Source: Anaeroplasmataceae bacterium (GTDB taxonomy: Bacteria > Bacillota_I > Bacilli_A > Acholeplasmatales > Anaeroplasmataceae). Taken from it: a stretch of DNA of 13,796 nucleotides. This document shows positions 1 through 7,756 of this stretch, one piece after another (the first letter of the stretch is position 1; the number at the start of each line of letters is the position of its first letter). Position numbers and translations under genes: made by a program. The DNA is taken from contig JAHHSW010000011.1 in the NCBI GenBank assembly GCA_020024985.1, positions 1-13,796 on the forward strand. The letters run 5' to 3'. The notes below the pieces were generated by a model. It ran no database searches, was not told where the DNA came from, and worked only from the letters and a program-made list of their open reading frames with translations.

Positions 1-2248
1 CCTCCATATCATACTCACCAAAGGTATCAAATGGAATATCCTTATCATATATTCTATTTACATTAATACTGTCATTAGAAACCCTCTCATAAAGAGATGT
101 TTGTCTATTATATTCTCCCTGATGTAAGGACCTTTCTATACTCTCAAGCTTACCAAGGATTACAACCTTTTTTTTGGCTCTTGTAATACCTGTATAAATT
201 ATCTTCTTTCTAAGCATTATAGAATAGCTAGGTAATATTGGCATTATAACATTATCAAATTGACTACCCTGAGCCTTATGAATTGATATTGCATAGGCTA
301 GAGTTAAATTATCAATATTACTAGCTGGGTATTTTATTACCCTACCATCGAAATCTATAAGTAATATATCCTTACTATCAGATTTAACAATATCCATTAT
401 CCTACCTATATCGCCATTCATAATATCAAGCTCACTATCATTTTTAAGCTGGAGAACCTTATCTCCCTTTTTAAATAGCTTTAAATCTCTTTTAATAAAG
501 CTATCCCTCTCAGGATTATATCTTGACTGAATAGCCTCATTAATAGCATCAATTCCCGCAACACCTGCATACATTGGGGCAAGTATTTGTATGCCTCCCT
601 GTAAATCTCCACCATTCTTAATAAAGCTATCTAAAAGCTTATAAATCATATTAATAGTTGTCTTAGCCTCAGTATCATAAAAGAATACATCCTTATGATT
701 AGAAAATATTTTATAATCAATAGATTCATTTAAAATCATATGAGACAGGGTAATAATATCAGAGCCACTAGCCTGACGCATTATTTGACTAAGACGCGTG
801 GTTTTAAAAATATTACTAGCCATTAAATCTGATAATACATTACCAGGGCCTACTGATGGAAGCTGATTACTATCTCCTACTAATATTATTTGGCACTTAT
901 TGCTTAAGGCCTTAAAAAGGCTATAGGCAATAGAAACATCAAGCATTGAGGCCTCATCTATAACTAGTAGGCTACAGCTTAATGGATTAGACTCATCATG
1001 AGCAAATTCACCTGTATAATTATAGCCTAGGGCCTTATGAATTGTAGTTGCCTTAAATTTAGTGGCCTCGGTCATTCTTTTAGCTGCCCTACCTGTAGGT
1101 GCGACTAAGGTAACCTTATAATCAAGCTCATCACAGCCAACACTTAGCTTATTTAAATTAGCATAGGTCTTTAAAATACCATCAAGTATGGTACTTTTAC
1201 CTGTACCAGGACCACCAGTTATAATTGATAGCTTATTAGATAGGGCATTAATTATAGCCTCCTTTTGAAGAGGCGTATATTTAATATCTATAAGCTCCTC
1301 TATATAGGAAAGTGATTTCTCACATTCCTCCTTAGAGTACTTACTTTTAGCCTCATTTATTCTAGTTAGCTTTTTGGCTATTTCTACCTCACATTTATAT
1401 AAATAGGCATCAAAATAGCGGTTATCCTCACTAATTATCTTATCATCCTTAATAAGACCATCTAGGGCCTCTATATATTTACTATCTAAAATAGCTGGAT
1501 TGTTATTCAATAAATTTTTAGTTGAATTAATCAGCTGCTCATTTGTTAAATAGGTAAAGCCCTGCTGGTAGCAAACATAATTAAGGGTATAAACTATTGC
1601 CGCTCTAATTCTTCTTAAATCATCTAATGGAAAGCCTAAATTAATAGCTAGATTATCACTCTTTTTAAAGCCAAAGCCCTCAACATCTGTTATAAGCCTA
1701 TATGGGTTTTCTTCGATTATATTAGGGGCATTAGTTCCATAATAATCATAAAGCTTTTTAATCATTTTACTAGTTAAGCCATAGCCATATAGCCTAATAA
1801 AGGTCTGTTCCTCTAGATAATTCTCACTTAAAATCTCATATAGGGCTTCCTTTTTAGGAAGAGTAATACCCTTTACCTCATCAAGACAATCCTTATTCTT
1901 AAGAATTTTATCTATACAATCAAGCCCAAGGGTATCTATAATCTTTTCAGCAAGCTTCTCTCCGATTCCATAAAACTTATCACTTGATAAATAGCTAATT
2001 AAGCCCTCCTTAGTGTATGATGAGGCCTTAGCATAGGATTCTATAGCTAGCTGACGACCATACTTAGGATGCTCCTTAAATTCACCGATGAAATCATAGT
2101 TTAAGCCCTCCTCAAGGCGAGGAAAGCTTCCAACTATAATAACCTCCTCATCACTGGTAGTTATAACTACAGCTACCTTATAAAGTGATTCATCACTAGT
2201 ATATATATAATTTTTAATGTAGCCTGTTACAATTACCCTTTCACCCAT
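1..2248 (-). CDS. recD2: RecD2-type 5'-3' DNA helicase (3' end cut by window edge)
   Basis: Superfamily 1B helicase of the RecD2/YrrC family, which acts in DNA repair and replication-fork maintenance without RecBC. Translating the minus strand gives 749 codons with no stop before the window edge, so the C-terminus is missing. The family usually runs about 740-800 residues, so the loss is probably small. Residues 1-75 look like the N-terminal OB-like region, and residues 85-108 form a helix-hairpin-helix (FYGIGEKLAEKI). Walker A is GGPGTGKS at 345-352. Walker B is VIDEAS, with D431 and E432. The C-terminal UvrD-like motif HKAQGSQFD begins at H657. The ATG (2248-2246) shares its A with the TAA of mnmA (TAATG). 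No strong ribosome site lies directly upstream, so translation is probably coupled to mnmA. A mnmA-recD2 neighbourhood is also known in Bacillus subtilis (trmU-yrrB-yrrC); here no TPR gene lies between. Confidence 0.95.
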   Translation of the reverse strand, partial: MGERVIVTGYIKNYIYTSDESLYKVAVVITTSDEEVIIVGSFPRLEEGLNYDFIGEFKEHPKYGRQLAIESYAKASSYTKEGLISYLSSDKFYGIGEKLAEKIIDTLGLDCIDKILKNKDCLDEVKGITLPKKEALYEILSENYLEEQTFIRLYGYGLTSKMIKKLYDYYGTNAPNIIEENPYRLITDVEGFGFKKSDNLAINLGFPLDDLRRIRAAIVYTLNYVCYQQGFTYLTNEQLINSTKNLLNNNPAILDSKYIEALDGLIKDDKIISEDNRYFDAYLYKCEVEIAKKLTRINEAKSKYSKEECEKSLSYIEELIDIKYTPLQKEAIINALSNKLSIITGGPGTGKSTILDGILKTYANLNKLSVGCDELDYKVTLVAPTGRAAKRMTEATKFKATTIHKALGYNYTGEFAHDESNPLSCSLLVIDEASMLDVSIAYSLFKALSNKCQIILVGDSNQLPSVGPGNVLSDLMASNIFKTTRLSQIMRQASGSDIITLSHMILNESIDYKIFSNHKDVFFYDTEAKTTINMIYKLLDSFIKNGGDLQGGIQILAPMYAGVAGIDAINEAIQSRYNPERDSFIKRDLKLFKKGDKVLQLKNDSELDIMNGDIGRIMDIVKSDSKDILLIDFDGRVIKYPASNIDNLTLAYAISIHKAQGSQFDNVIMPILPSYSIMLRKKIIYTGITRAKKKVVILGKLESIERSLHQGEYNRQTSLYERVSNDSINVNRIYDKDIPFDTFGEYDME

Positions 2249-3375
2249 TAATACTTTCTTCTTTCCTCGTTAAAATAAACCTCATCTATTAAGGCACCAC
2301 CAAGGCATATCTCGCCATCATAAATAACAGCTGCCTGTCCTGGGGTTACTGCACGCTCACCCTGTGGATAATTAACCCTAATCCTATTATTATCAAGGAA
2401 TTCTAGGGTTACTGGCACATCCTTTTGTCTATATCTAAACTTAGCAGTATAGGCCTTACCCTCAATAGGTGTATCACAAATCCAATTAATGTCAGAGCAA
2501 ATACAATTATTACTAATTAAATATTCACTATCATGTCCCTGACCAATAATTAGCTCGTTCTTCTCTAAATCCTTACCACAAACAAACCAGGCCTCATTCT
2601 TAAAGTCATGGCTTCCACCAATACCTAGGCCCTTTCTTTGACCTATTGTATAATACATTAAGCCATCATGCTTACCAATGATTCTTCCATCCATTGTAAC
2701 CATATTACCTGGCTGGCTTGGTAGGTAGTTTTGTAAAAACTTCTTAAAATTACGCTCACCAATAAAGCAAATTCCAGTAGAATCCTTTTTATGAGCTGTA
2801 TATAAATTACTTTCCTCAGCAATTTTTCTAACCTCTGGTTTAGTTAAATGCCCAATAGGGAATAGGCTCTTACGAAGCTGAGCCTGAGAAATTTGACATA
2901 AAAAATAGGTTTGATCCTTATTAGAATCTACTCCCCTTAAAAGATAGCTCTTATCAGCCTCATGTCTAACCCTTGCATAATGTCCCATTGCGATATAATC
3001 AGCACCCATTTCATCAGCGTGCTTTAAAAAGGCATTAAACTTAATATATTTATTACACATAATATCAGGGTTAGGTGTTCTACCCTTCTTATATTCATTT
3101 AAAAAATATGAAAATACTGTATCCCAGTACTCTCCTATAAAATCTACTCTATTTAGCTTAACTCCAAGCTCCTCTGCAACATGCATAGCATCCTGATAAT
3201 CCTTTTCCTGAGGACATACCTCATCATCAATATCTGGATTACCAAGTACATCATTATTTGTCGCAGAATCCCAGTTACGCATAAACATAGCCTCAACATC
3301 ATAGCCCTCATCCTTTAAAAGCTTTAATGCGACACTACTATCTACTCCTCCTGATAGACCTAAAATAACCTTCAT
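2248..3375 (-). CDS. mnmA: tRNA-specific 2-thiouridylase MnmA
   Basis: Cytoplasmic enzyme that adenylates U34 and inserts sulfur to make 2-thiouridine in the wobble position of tRNA-Lys, -Glu and -Gln. The protein has 375 residues, close to the family's 360-375. The pyrophosphate-binding loop SGGVDSS is at residues 8-14. The two catalytic cysteines are C107 (PDIMCNKYIKF) and C203 (STGICFIGER), and GHYARV is at 131-136. Residues 36-60 hold a short insert containing CPQEKDY, of a kind I associate with Firmicutes and Mollicutes homologues. The start has a GGTTGGTGAT ribosome site six bases or less upstream, and the leader predicted from the upstream extended -10 is only about 15 nt. The gene leads the transcript, with recD2 overlapping at its stop. 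No cysteine desulfurase, the usual sulfur donor gene beside mnmA, is present in the window. Confidence 0.97.
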   Translation of the reverse strand: MKVILGLSGGVDSSVALKLLKDEGYDVEAMFMRNWDSATNNDVLGNPDIDDEVCPQEKDYQDAMHVAEELGVKLNRVDFIGEYWDTVFSYFLNEYKKGRTPNPDIMCNKYIKFNAFLKHADEMGADYIAMGHYARVRHEADKSYLLRGVDSNKDQTYFLCQISQAQLRKSLFPIGHLTKPEVRKIAEESNLYTAHKKDSTGICFIGERNFKKFLQNYLPSQPGNMVTMDGRIIGKHDGLMYYTIGQRKGLGIGGSHDFKNEAWFVCGKDLEKNELIIGQGHDSEYLISNNCICSDINWICDTPIEGKAYTAKFRYRQKDVPVTLEFLDNNRIRVNYPQGERAVTPGQAAVIYDGEICLGGALIDEVYFNEERRKY

Positions 3376-3396
3376 ACTATCACCAACCTCAAAAGT

Positions 3397-3405
3397 ATTC
3401 TACCA
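3397..3405 (-). promoter_or_regulatory. Extended -10 promoter for mnmA-recD2
   Basis: On the minus strand the sequence reads TGTGGTAGAATAC. This gives a -10 of TAGAAT (3402-3397) preceded by the extended element TGG (3405-3403). No recognisable -35 lies 16-18 bases upstream, as expected if the TGn element compensates. The predicted transcript start is near 3390, leaving a leader of about 15 nt. The same TGG-TAnAAT form occurs at the nnrE-nnrD and tRNA-Lys genes in this window. Confidence 0.6.
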
Positions 3406-3425
3406 CAAACAAATGTAATATTCTA

Positions 3426-3454
3426 TTGAAATAATGCCTATTTATCCGTATAAT
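3426..3454 (+). promoter_or_regulatory. Sigma-70/SigA promoter for the acyltransferase gene
   Basis: TTGAAA (3426-3431) and a perfect TATAAT (3449-3454) are separated by exactly 17 bases. The expected transcript start is about 3461. That leaves a leader of roughly 13 nt before the GTG at 3474, and only about 4 nt before the GTG at 3465, which argues for the downstream start. The promoter lies back to back with the mnmA promoter in an 89-bp divergent gap, so the two may influence each other. Confidence 0.8.
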
Positions 3455-3473
3455 TATAAAAAGGGTGATTAAT

Positions 3474-4232
3474 GTGGAAAATAATAATAACAAAACTAAA
3501 GAGGATGATTATGTCTATGATAATGGCTTCCACCCTAAGGAGGTTAAGCTAAGCAAGGACTTTTGTCTTTATAGACAGGATTTAGGGTATAAGATAATAA
3601 ACAAAATAGTAATTATTCTTTTAAAAATCGGTTATTTCTTCCCTAAGCTTTTAGTTTGGGGCTTTAAGGTAAAGGGTAAGGAAAATAGAAAATATTTAAA
3701 GGGTAGTGTAGTTATTTCTAACCATGTTCATCAGCTTGATGCGACTATGACTATCCACAATAACTTTAAAAATCGTTTCTATATTGTAACCCTTGAATCT
3801 AATATGGGCTTTGGTATTATATCTAAAATATTTAGAGGGGCTGGAATAGTTCCAATCCCTACTGATAAGGATTTACTAAAAAGATTTTATAAGGAAATAC
3901 CCGAGCTTATAGCTAAGGGTAATACCCTTTTAGTTTGTCCAGAGGGCTCACTTATTCCCTACTGTGATCATATAAGAGACTTTAAGCCTGGTGCCTTTAG
4001 AATTGCGATGCTAGCAAATGCTAAAATAGTACCAATAGTTTATACCTTCCATAAGCCTAGAGGCTTATATAAGCTAACTAGAGGTAAAAAGCCTTGTATT
4101 CACCAAAATATATTACCACCCTATGAAATAAAGGATATGGGAAATAAAAAGCTCACTGCTGAGGTTGCCTCAAATGAGCTTCATAAAATTATGAGTGATT
4201 ATTTTAATAAGGAATCAGATTATTTTAAATAA
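3474..4232 (+). CDS. 1-acyl-sn-glycerol-3-phosphate acyltransferase (PlsC family)
   Basis: Membrane-associated acyltransferase, probably adding the second acyl chain to lysophosphatidic acid to make phosphatidic acid. Numbering from the longest frame (GTG at 3465), a hydrophobic stretch at 46-67 is followed by motif I NHVHQLD (H87 and D92, the HX4D catalytic pair). Motif II is GAGIVPIP (125-132), motif III is PEGS (159-162, Ser in place of the usual Thr) and motif IV is IVPIVY (188-193). I prefer the GTG at 3474 because AGGGTGAT immediately upstream is a good ribosome site, and the GTG at 3465 lies inside it. The charged N-terminus of about 40 residues before the hydrophobic segment is longer than in a minimal PlsC. 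The gene is monocistronic: its own promoter precedes it and a bidirectional terminator begins at its stop codon. The exact acyl acceptor cannot be read from sequence. Confidence 0.85.
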   Translation: MENNNNKTKEDDYVYDNGFHPKEVKLSKDFCLYRQDLGYKIINKIVIILLKIGYFFPKLLVWGFKVKGKENRKYLKGSVVISNHVHQLDATMTIHNNFKNRFYIVTLESNMGFGIISKIFRGAGIVPIPTDKDLLKRFYKEIPELIAKGNTLLVCPEGSLIPYCDHIRDFKPGAFRIAMLANAKIVPIVYTFHKPRGLYKLTRGKKPCIHQNILPPYEIKDMGNKKLTAEVASNELHKIMSDYFNKESDYFK

Positions 4233-4285
4233 AATGGCTGTGAAAGCCAGGTAAGGGGATTACCTAGGTATTTCACAGCCATTTT
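4231..4285. terminator. Bidirectional terminator between convergent genes
   Basis: A perfect 15-bp inverted repeat: AAAATGGCTGTGAAA (4231-4245) pairs with TTTCACAGCCATTTT (4271-4285). A second small stem lies inside, AGGTAA (4249-4254) with TTACCT (4260-4265). Each arm ends in A4 or T4, so a uridine run follows the stem on either strand. The repeat starts inside the TAA of the acyltransferase (4230-4232) and ends one base before the TAG of the flavin-reductase-like gene (4286-4288), so it serves both. Confidence 0.85.
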
Positions 4286-5200
4286 CTATTTCTTCTCTTT
4301 ATTTCTCTTATCATTAATTATAGCCATATCATCCTTAGTAATTAGCTTAATATTATGCTCTTTAGCATAATCTAAGCAGCCATTAATTGCCGCCTTTAAA
4401 AAGATTCTTGGTACTCTTATTAGGCAGGCTGCCGCATCATCTGTAAATTTAATTTCTGGGTCAGCTCTATTACATGCATACATAACTGATTGAAGATCAC
4501 TCTCCTTACCAGCAGGAATTGGCTCCTTATGAGGTCTTCTAAATTTAGTATACCAAAAATGAGTGCTATCTCTATAGCCATAGTCTACAGGTACACGTGG
4601 GAAATCCTTGGCTCTAACCCCATTAATAATTGCGTTATAGTATTTTTCTTTCATTAATATTTTATCTATTTTTAAAATAAAATGACAGCCAAATTTACTA
4701 GTTATACCATTAAAATCATGATAAGGTGGCTCGAGTCCCTCAAGCTCTCCTGCTCTTTTATAGTCTTCACTAGCACCATCTAGTTCACTAACCCAGGAGC
4801 ACTCAAAAACCTGATAGGCTTCACTTATTACTAATGGTCTAGATCCGTCCATCTTTCCCTTTTCAAGATGAAATTTAAAATCCTTCATCTTATCCTTACT
4901 AGCCTCACCTGGAAATCCCAGCCTTACAATTTCCTTAAAATCATTTTTATCATCCTCAAGGAAATTTAAAGCACATTTGCCTCTCTTTAATATATTTTGG
5001 GCAGTATTAGAGGAATTTCTACATTCCAGAAGCATAGCATAATAATCCTTACCCGCAATATAATATGGGAAGCAAAGTGAATATGAGCCAACTGAGGTAT
5101 TACCATCATCATCAATTGTTGAAATTAATATAGTTGGCATTGGAAAGAACGCACTTGTTTGATAGAAATTATCAACTATTCTTAAATCCTTAAAGCTCAT
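4286..5200 (-). CDS. Flavin reductase-like FMN-binding protein with a C-terminal PCP_red-like helical tail
   Basis: Probable soluble flavoprotein of the flavin-reductase-like split-barrel family; the substrate is unknown. Numbering from the upstream ATG (5209), residues 20-90 hold the typical core: FPMPTILISTID, then GSYSLCFPYY, then NSSNTAQNILKRGKCALNF, where the NT-x-NI segment matches the usual flavin-contact region. Residues 91-200 complete the barrel. Residues 251-296 (from DPEIKFTDDAA through KLITKDDM) resemble the short helical PCP_red module, with the pattern AxxxLxRVPxxxxxxxxxxxxxYA then ITxxD. I have not seen that combination described, and the likeness is by eye only. Start choice: AAGGAG touches the ATG at 5209, so the next ATG (5200, nine bases after the AAGGAG) is the likelier start, removing three residues. 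The gene lies 23 bp after nnrE-nnrD and is probably co-transcribed. Confidence 0.7.
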   Translation of the reverse strand: MSFKDLRIVDNFYQTSAFFPMPTILISTIDDDGNTSVGSYSLCFPYYIAGKDYYAMLLECRNSSNTAQNILKRGKCALNFLEDDKNDFKEIVRLGFPGEASKDKMKDFKFHLEKGKMDGSRPLVISEAYQVFECSWVSELDGASEDYKRAGELEGLEPPYHDFNGITSKFGCHFILKIDKILMKEKYYNAIINGVRAKDFPRVPVDYGYRDSTHFWYTKFRRPHKEPIPAGKESDLQSVMYACNRADPEIKFTDDAAACLIRVPRIFLKAAINGCLDYAKEHNIKLITKDDMAIINDKRNKEKK

Positions 5201-5232
5201 TTTTTTCATCTCCTTAGCAATTTATAAGCTTT

Positions 5233-6723
5233 TTATAATTCTTCTTTTATTTTTCTTATGGCCTTACTAACCATTCTAGCTGTATCAGAGGAAACCATTC
5301 CTATATCTCCATATTCCCTTGAGGCTAGCTCTCCAGCTAAGCCATTGATATAGGCAGCTGCACTACTAGCAAGCCCTAGATTTTCCTTATAGCTACCTAG
5401 TAGCCCCACTAAGATTCCTGTTAAAACATCACCACTGCCAGCGGTAGCCATACCAGGAGCTCCTCTATTAATTAAATAGGTATTATAAGCATCAAAAACT
5501 AGAGTTGTTGGACCCTTTAATAAAAGAGTAACCCCGTATTTATTTACAAATTCACGTCCATATGGAATTAGATTTTCTTTTATATTTTCAATACTATAGC
5601 CAGTAAGCCTTGAAAATTCCTTTAGATGAGGAGTTAATATAACCCTTGCCTTAGCCATTTTTAATATTTCTAAATCCATATTAGCTAAGGTGTTTATCGC
5701 ATCAGCATCAATAACTAGAGGAATATCATAGCTTAATAAAATATACTCAAGTATTTTTTCGTATTCTAGGCTTTTTCCCCAGCCAACACCAATTCCTAAG
5801 GCCTTAAGCCCCTTTAAGGCAGCATCAATATTCTCCTTATTAAAGACCATCATGCCATCATTACTTTCAATTCTAGCTATGGTAGCCTCTAAAACATTAT
5901 TAAAAATTAAATCATAAATGGCATCTGGTACAATTAGCTTACTTACCCCACAGCCACTATAAAGAGCGGTTTGTCCTAGATTAGCAAGCCTAGGCGCCCC
6001 AGGATAAGCATAGGATCCACCCATAATACCAACATAGCCATAGCTTCCCTTATTAGAATCATTTAGCCTATCCCTTAATATAGGGCTTAAATCCTTAGCC
6101 TCTATTAAGTAATAGGCCTCCTCTACCCTTTTTATACCTATATCCCTATTAACAAGCTCCTTTATGTAATCCTTGGCCTTGTTTAAAAATAGGCCTGGCT
6201 TTAAATAGCCAATAGAAACTGTAATATCTGACCTAACCGCTAGGCTTAATAGACCGGTATCCCCATTAAGGCCTGAATTAATATCTACTGATACAACATA
6301 GCTATTAGCCCCATTTATATAGCTAATCACCTTAGCTATATCCTCTCTTGGCTCTCCCTTAAAGCCAGTACCCAATAGACAATCAACAATAATATCATAT
6401 TTCTTATTTATCCTAGAAAATTCTAAATATGGGATATTATTCTCCTTACATAAATTAAAGTAATAAAGTCCATCATTGCTAAATTTATCACTACATAAAA
6501 TTAATTCTGGAAAATACCCCTTTTCCTTTAAAATAAGAGCTAGGGCATAGCCATCTCCAGCATTATTACCGCTACCCGTAAATATAGCGATGCTTTCCTG
6601 CCATTTAACACTATCATAAACCCCAAGGGCTGCCCTATACATTAAATCTAATGATTTAGTTCCACCCTCAATTGTGGCCCTATCACTAGCTCTCATATTA
6701 CTAACGCTTATTACTTCCTTCAT
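5233..6723 (-). CDS. nnrDE: Bifunctional NAD(P)HX epimerase / ADP-dependent NAD(P)HX dehydratase
   Basis: Cytoplasmic repair enzyme that returns hydrated NADH and NADPH to active cofactor. The N-terminal half epimerises S/R NAD(P)HX and the C-terminal half dehydrates the S form using ADP. Numbering from an upstream in-frame GTG (6732), the YjeF_N epimerase occupies about 1-215, with GSGNNAGDG at 53-61, VDCLLGTG at 116-123 and SVDINSGLNGDTG at 148-160. The ribokinase-like dehydratase occupies about 225-499, with GIMGGSYAYPGAP at 235-247, LTPHLKE at 366-372, LKGPTTLV at 405-412 and GSGDVLTG at 432-439. The length of about 496 is normal for the fusion. I start at the ATG at 6723: the GTG at 6732 lies inside AAGGTGATC, an excellent ribosome site. 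A terminator separates it from degV upstream, and it has its own extended -10. It leads the flavin-reductase-like gene. Confidence 0.95.
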   Translation of the reverse strand: MKEVISVSNMRASDRATIEGGTKSLDLMYRAALGVYDSVKWQESIAIFTGSGNNAGDGYALALILKEKGYFPELILCSDKFSNDGLYYFNLCKENNIPYLEFSRINKKYDIIVDCLLGTGFKGEPREDIAKVISYINGANSYVVSVDINSGLNGDTGLLSLAVRSDITVSIGYLKPGLFLNKAKDYIKELVNRDIGIKRVEEAYYLIEAKDLSPILRDRLNDSNKGSYGYVGIMGGSYAYPGAPRLANLGQTALYSGCGVSKLIVPDAIYDLIFNNVLEATIARIESNDGMMVFNKENIDAALKGLKALGIGVGWGKSLEYEKILEYILLSYDIPLVIDADAINTLANMDLEILKMAKARVILTPHLKEFSRLTGYSIENIKENLIPYGREFVNKYGVTLLLKGPTTLVFDAYNTYLINRGAPGMATAGSGDVLTGILVGLLGSYKENLGLASSAAAYINGLAGELASREYGDIGMVSSDTARMVSKAIRKIKEEL

Positions 6724-6741
6724 TCCGATCACCTTAATAAT

Positions 6742-6750
6742 ATTTTACCA
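6742..6750 (-). promoter_or_regulatory. Extended -10 promoter for nnrDE and the flavin-reductase-like gene
   Basis: The minus strand reads TGTGGTAAAATAT: -10 TAAAAT (6747-6742) with TGG upstream (6750-6748). It begins right after the uridine run of the degV terminator. No good -35 is seen at 16-18 bases. The predicted start near 6735 leaves a leader of about 12 nt that carries the AAGGTGATC ribosome site. It is nearly identical to the mnmA promoter. Confidence 0.55.
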
Positions 6751-6786
6751 CAAAAAACAAAAAATGCTCACCATCCGGCGAGCATT
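6751..6786 (-). terminator. Rho-independent terminator of the degV gene
   Basis: In minus-strand RNA, AAUGCUCGCC pairs with GGUGAGCAUU around a GGAU loop: a 10-bp stem with one G-U pair (6786-6763), followed by a U-rich run on 6762-6751 (TTTTGTTTTTTG). It starts nine bases after the degV stop codon, so degV transcription should mostly end before nnrDE. Confidence 0.85.
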
Positions 6787-6794
6787 AATTACTA

Positions 6795-7676
6795 TTATTT
6801 AAAAATTTTAACAAGACCAACACCAAGTGGATGTGGACCAGTATGAACTCCGATAGTCGCACCAATTTGCTGGAATAGAATATCAAAGCCAGGAAGAGCC
6901 TTCTCCATCATGCTCTTAAATTCCTTAGCCTCCTCAATGTCATAGCCATAGCCTACTACTAATCTATATTCATCCTTATTAGCCTGACATTCCTCAAGGT
7001 GTTTTAATACATTTTCTCTAACCTTTACTAGAGCTCTTTTTCTAAACATTACCTTACCATCATTAAAGATTTCTCCGTCCTTTAAGCAGATAATTGGAGA
7101 AATTTTTAATAAATCACCAATTATTGATGAAAGCTTACCAATTCTTCCACCATGCTGAAGGTATGATAGTCCATTTAGAGTAAAGAGAATACGACCAGTT
7201 AGCTTATTTTCATTAATCATATCAACTAAGGCATCATATGATGTACCTAGGTCTCTCATTCTAGCAGCCTCTCTAACAATTAATCCCTGTAATACTGTAT
7301 TTACCATTGTATCAATAACAGTAATTCTTCTTTCTGGATAATCCTCTAATAAAATCTCTGCTGCATTTCTTGCTGAATTATATGATCCTGAGAACTTTGA
7401 TGTAATACACATACAAATTATATCCTTACCATTCTTTAAATGCTTCTCGAACGCATCCATATAATCCTGTGGTGATGGTAATGAAGTCTTAGGGAATATA
7501 TTAGGGTTATCTACCATCTTTTGATAGAATTCTCTAACATTATAATCTAGGCCCTCCTTAAATTGCTTTTCCTCACCAAATGTAACATAAAATGGTACAA
7601 CATCAACATTTATAACTGTAGCCTCTTCTAGTGTTAAATCACAAGAGCCATCGCTTATTAAAACATAGTCTCCCAT
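6795..7676 (-). CDS. DegV/FakB family fatty-acid-binding protein
   Basis: Cytoplasmic protein of the DegV family. Characterised relatives (FakB) hold a fatty acid for phosphorylation by the FakA kinase, feeding exogenous fatty acids into phospholipid synthesis; the fatty acid bound here cannot be told. Length 293 is slightly above the usual 280-290. Visible motifs are SDGSCDL (8-14), the TSLPSP loop (64-69), SGSYNSA (96-102), IDT (121-123), YLQHGGRIGKL (172-182) and the C-terminal VHTGPHPLGVG (277-287) with the conserved H278-T279-G280. The usual Gly after HTGP is His here, at a tolerant position. The ATG at 7676 has AAAGGGGA five bases or so upstream. The gene appears monocistronic, with its own terminator and a candidate promoter in the long gap upstream. 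No fakA-like DAK kinase is in the window. Confidence 0.92.
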   Translation of the reverse strand: MGDYVLISDGSCDLTLEEATVINVDVVPFYVTFGEEKQFKEGLDYNVREFYQKMVDNPNIFPKTSLPSPQDYMDAFEKHLKNGKDIICMCITSKFSGSYNSARNAAEILLEDYPERRITVIDTMVNTVLQGLIVREAARMRDLGTSYDALVDMINENKLTGRILFTLNGLSYLQHGGRIGKLSSIIGDLLKISPIICLKDGEIFNDGKVMFRKRALVKVRENVLKHLEECQANKDEYRLVVGYGYDIEEAKEFKSMMEKALPGFDILFQQIGATIGVHTGPHPLGVGLVKIFK

Positions 7677-7728
7677 ATTATTCCCCTTTCTATACTTAAA
7701 CTCATTATTTTTAATTTAATCAAGAATT

Positions 7729-7756
7729 ATTATACATATACTAAATATTTGCGCAA
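7729..7756 (-). promoter_or_regulatory. Candidate promoter for degV
   Basis: On the minus strand a perfect TATAAT (7734-7729) lies 16 bases downstream of TTGCGC (7756-7751), which matches only the first three bases of the -35 consensus. The transcript would start near 7722 with a leader of about 45 nt. In such AT-rich DNA a TATAAT can arise by chance, so this is tentative. Confidence 0.4.

Noticed and set aside
3472..3549. ATG frame starting MWKIII, overlapping the acyltransferase start
   Set aside because: It is in a different frame and ends after about 25 codons. The PlsC motifs are all in the other frame, and the promoter and ribosome site suit the GTG at 3474.
6795..7676. DegV as a degradation regulator
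   Set aside because: The historical name suggests protein degradation, but the visible motifs are those of the fatty-acid-binding FakB/DegV fold.
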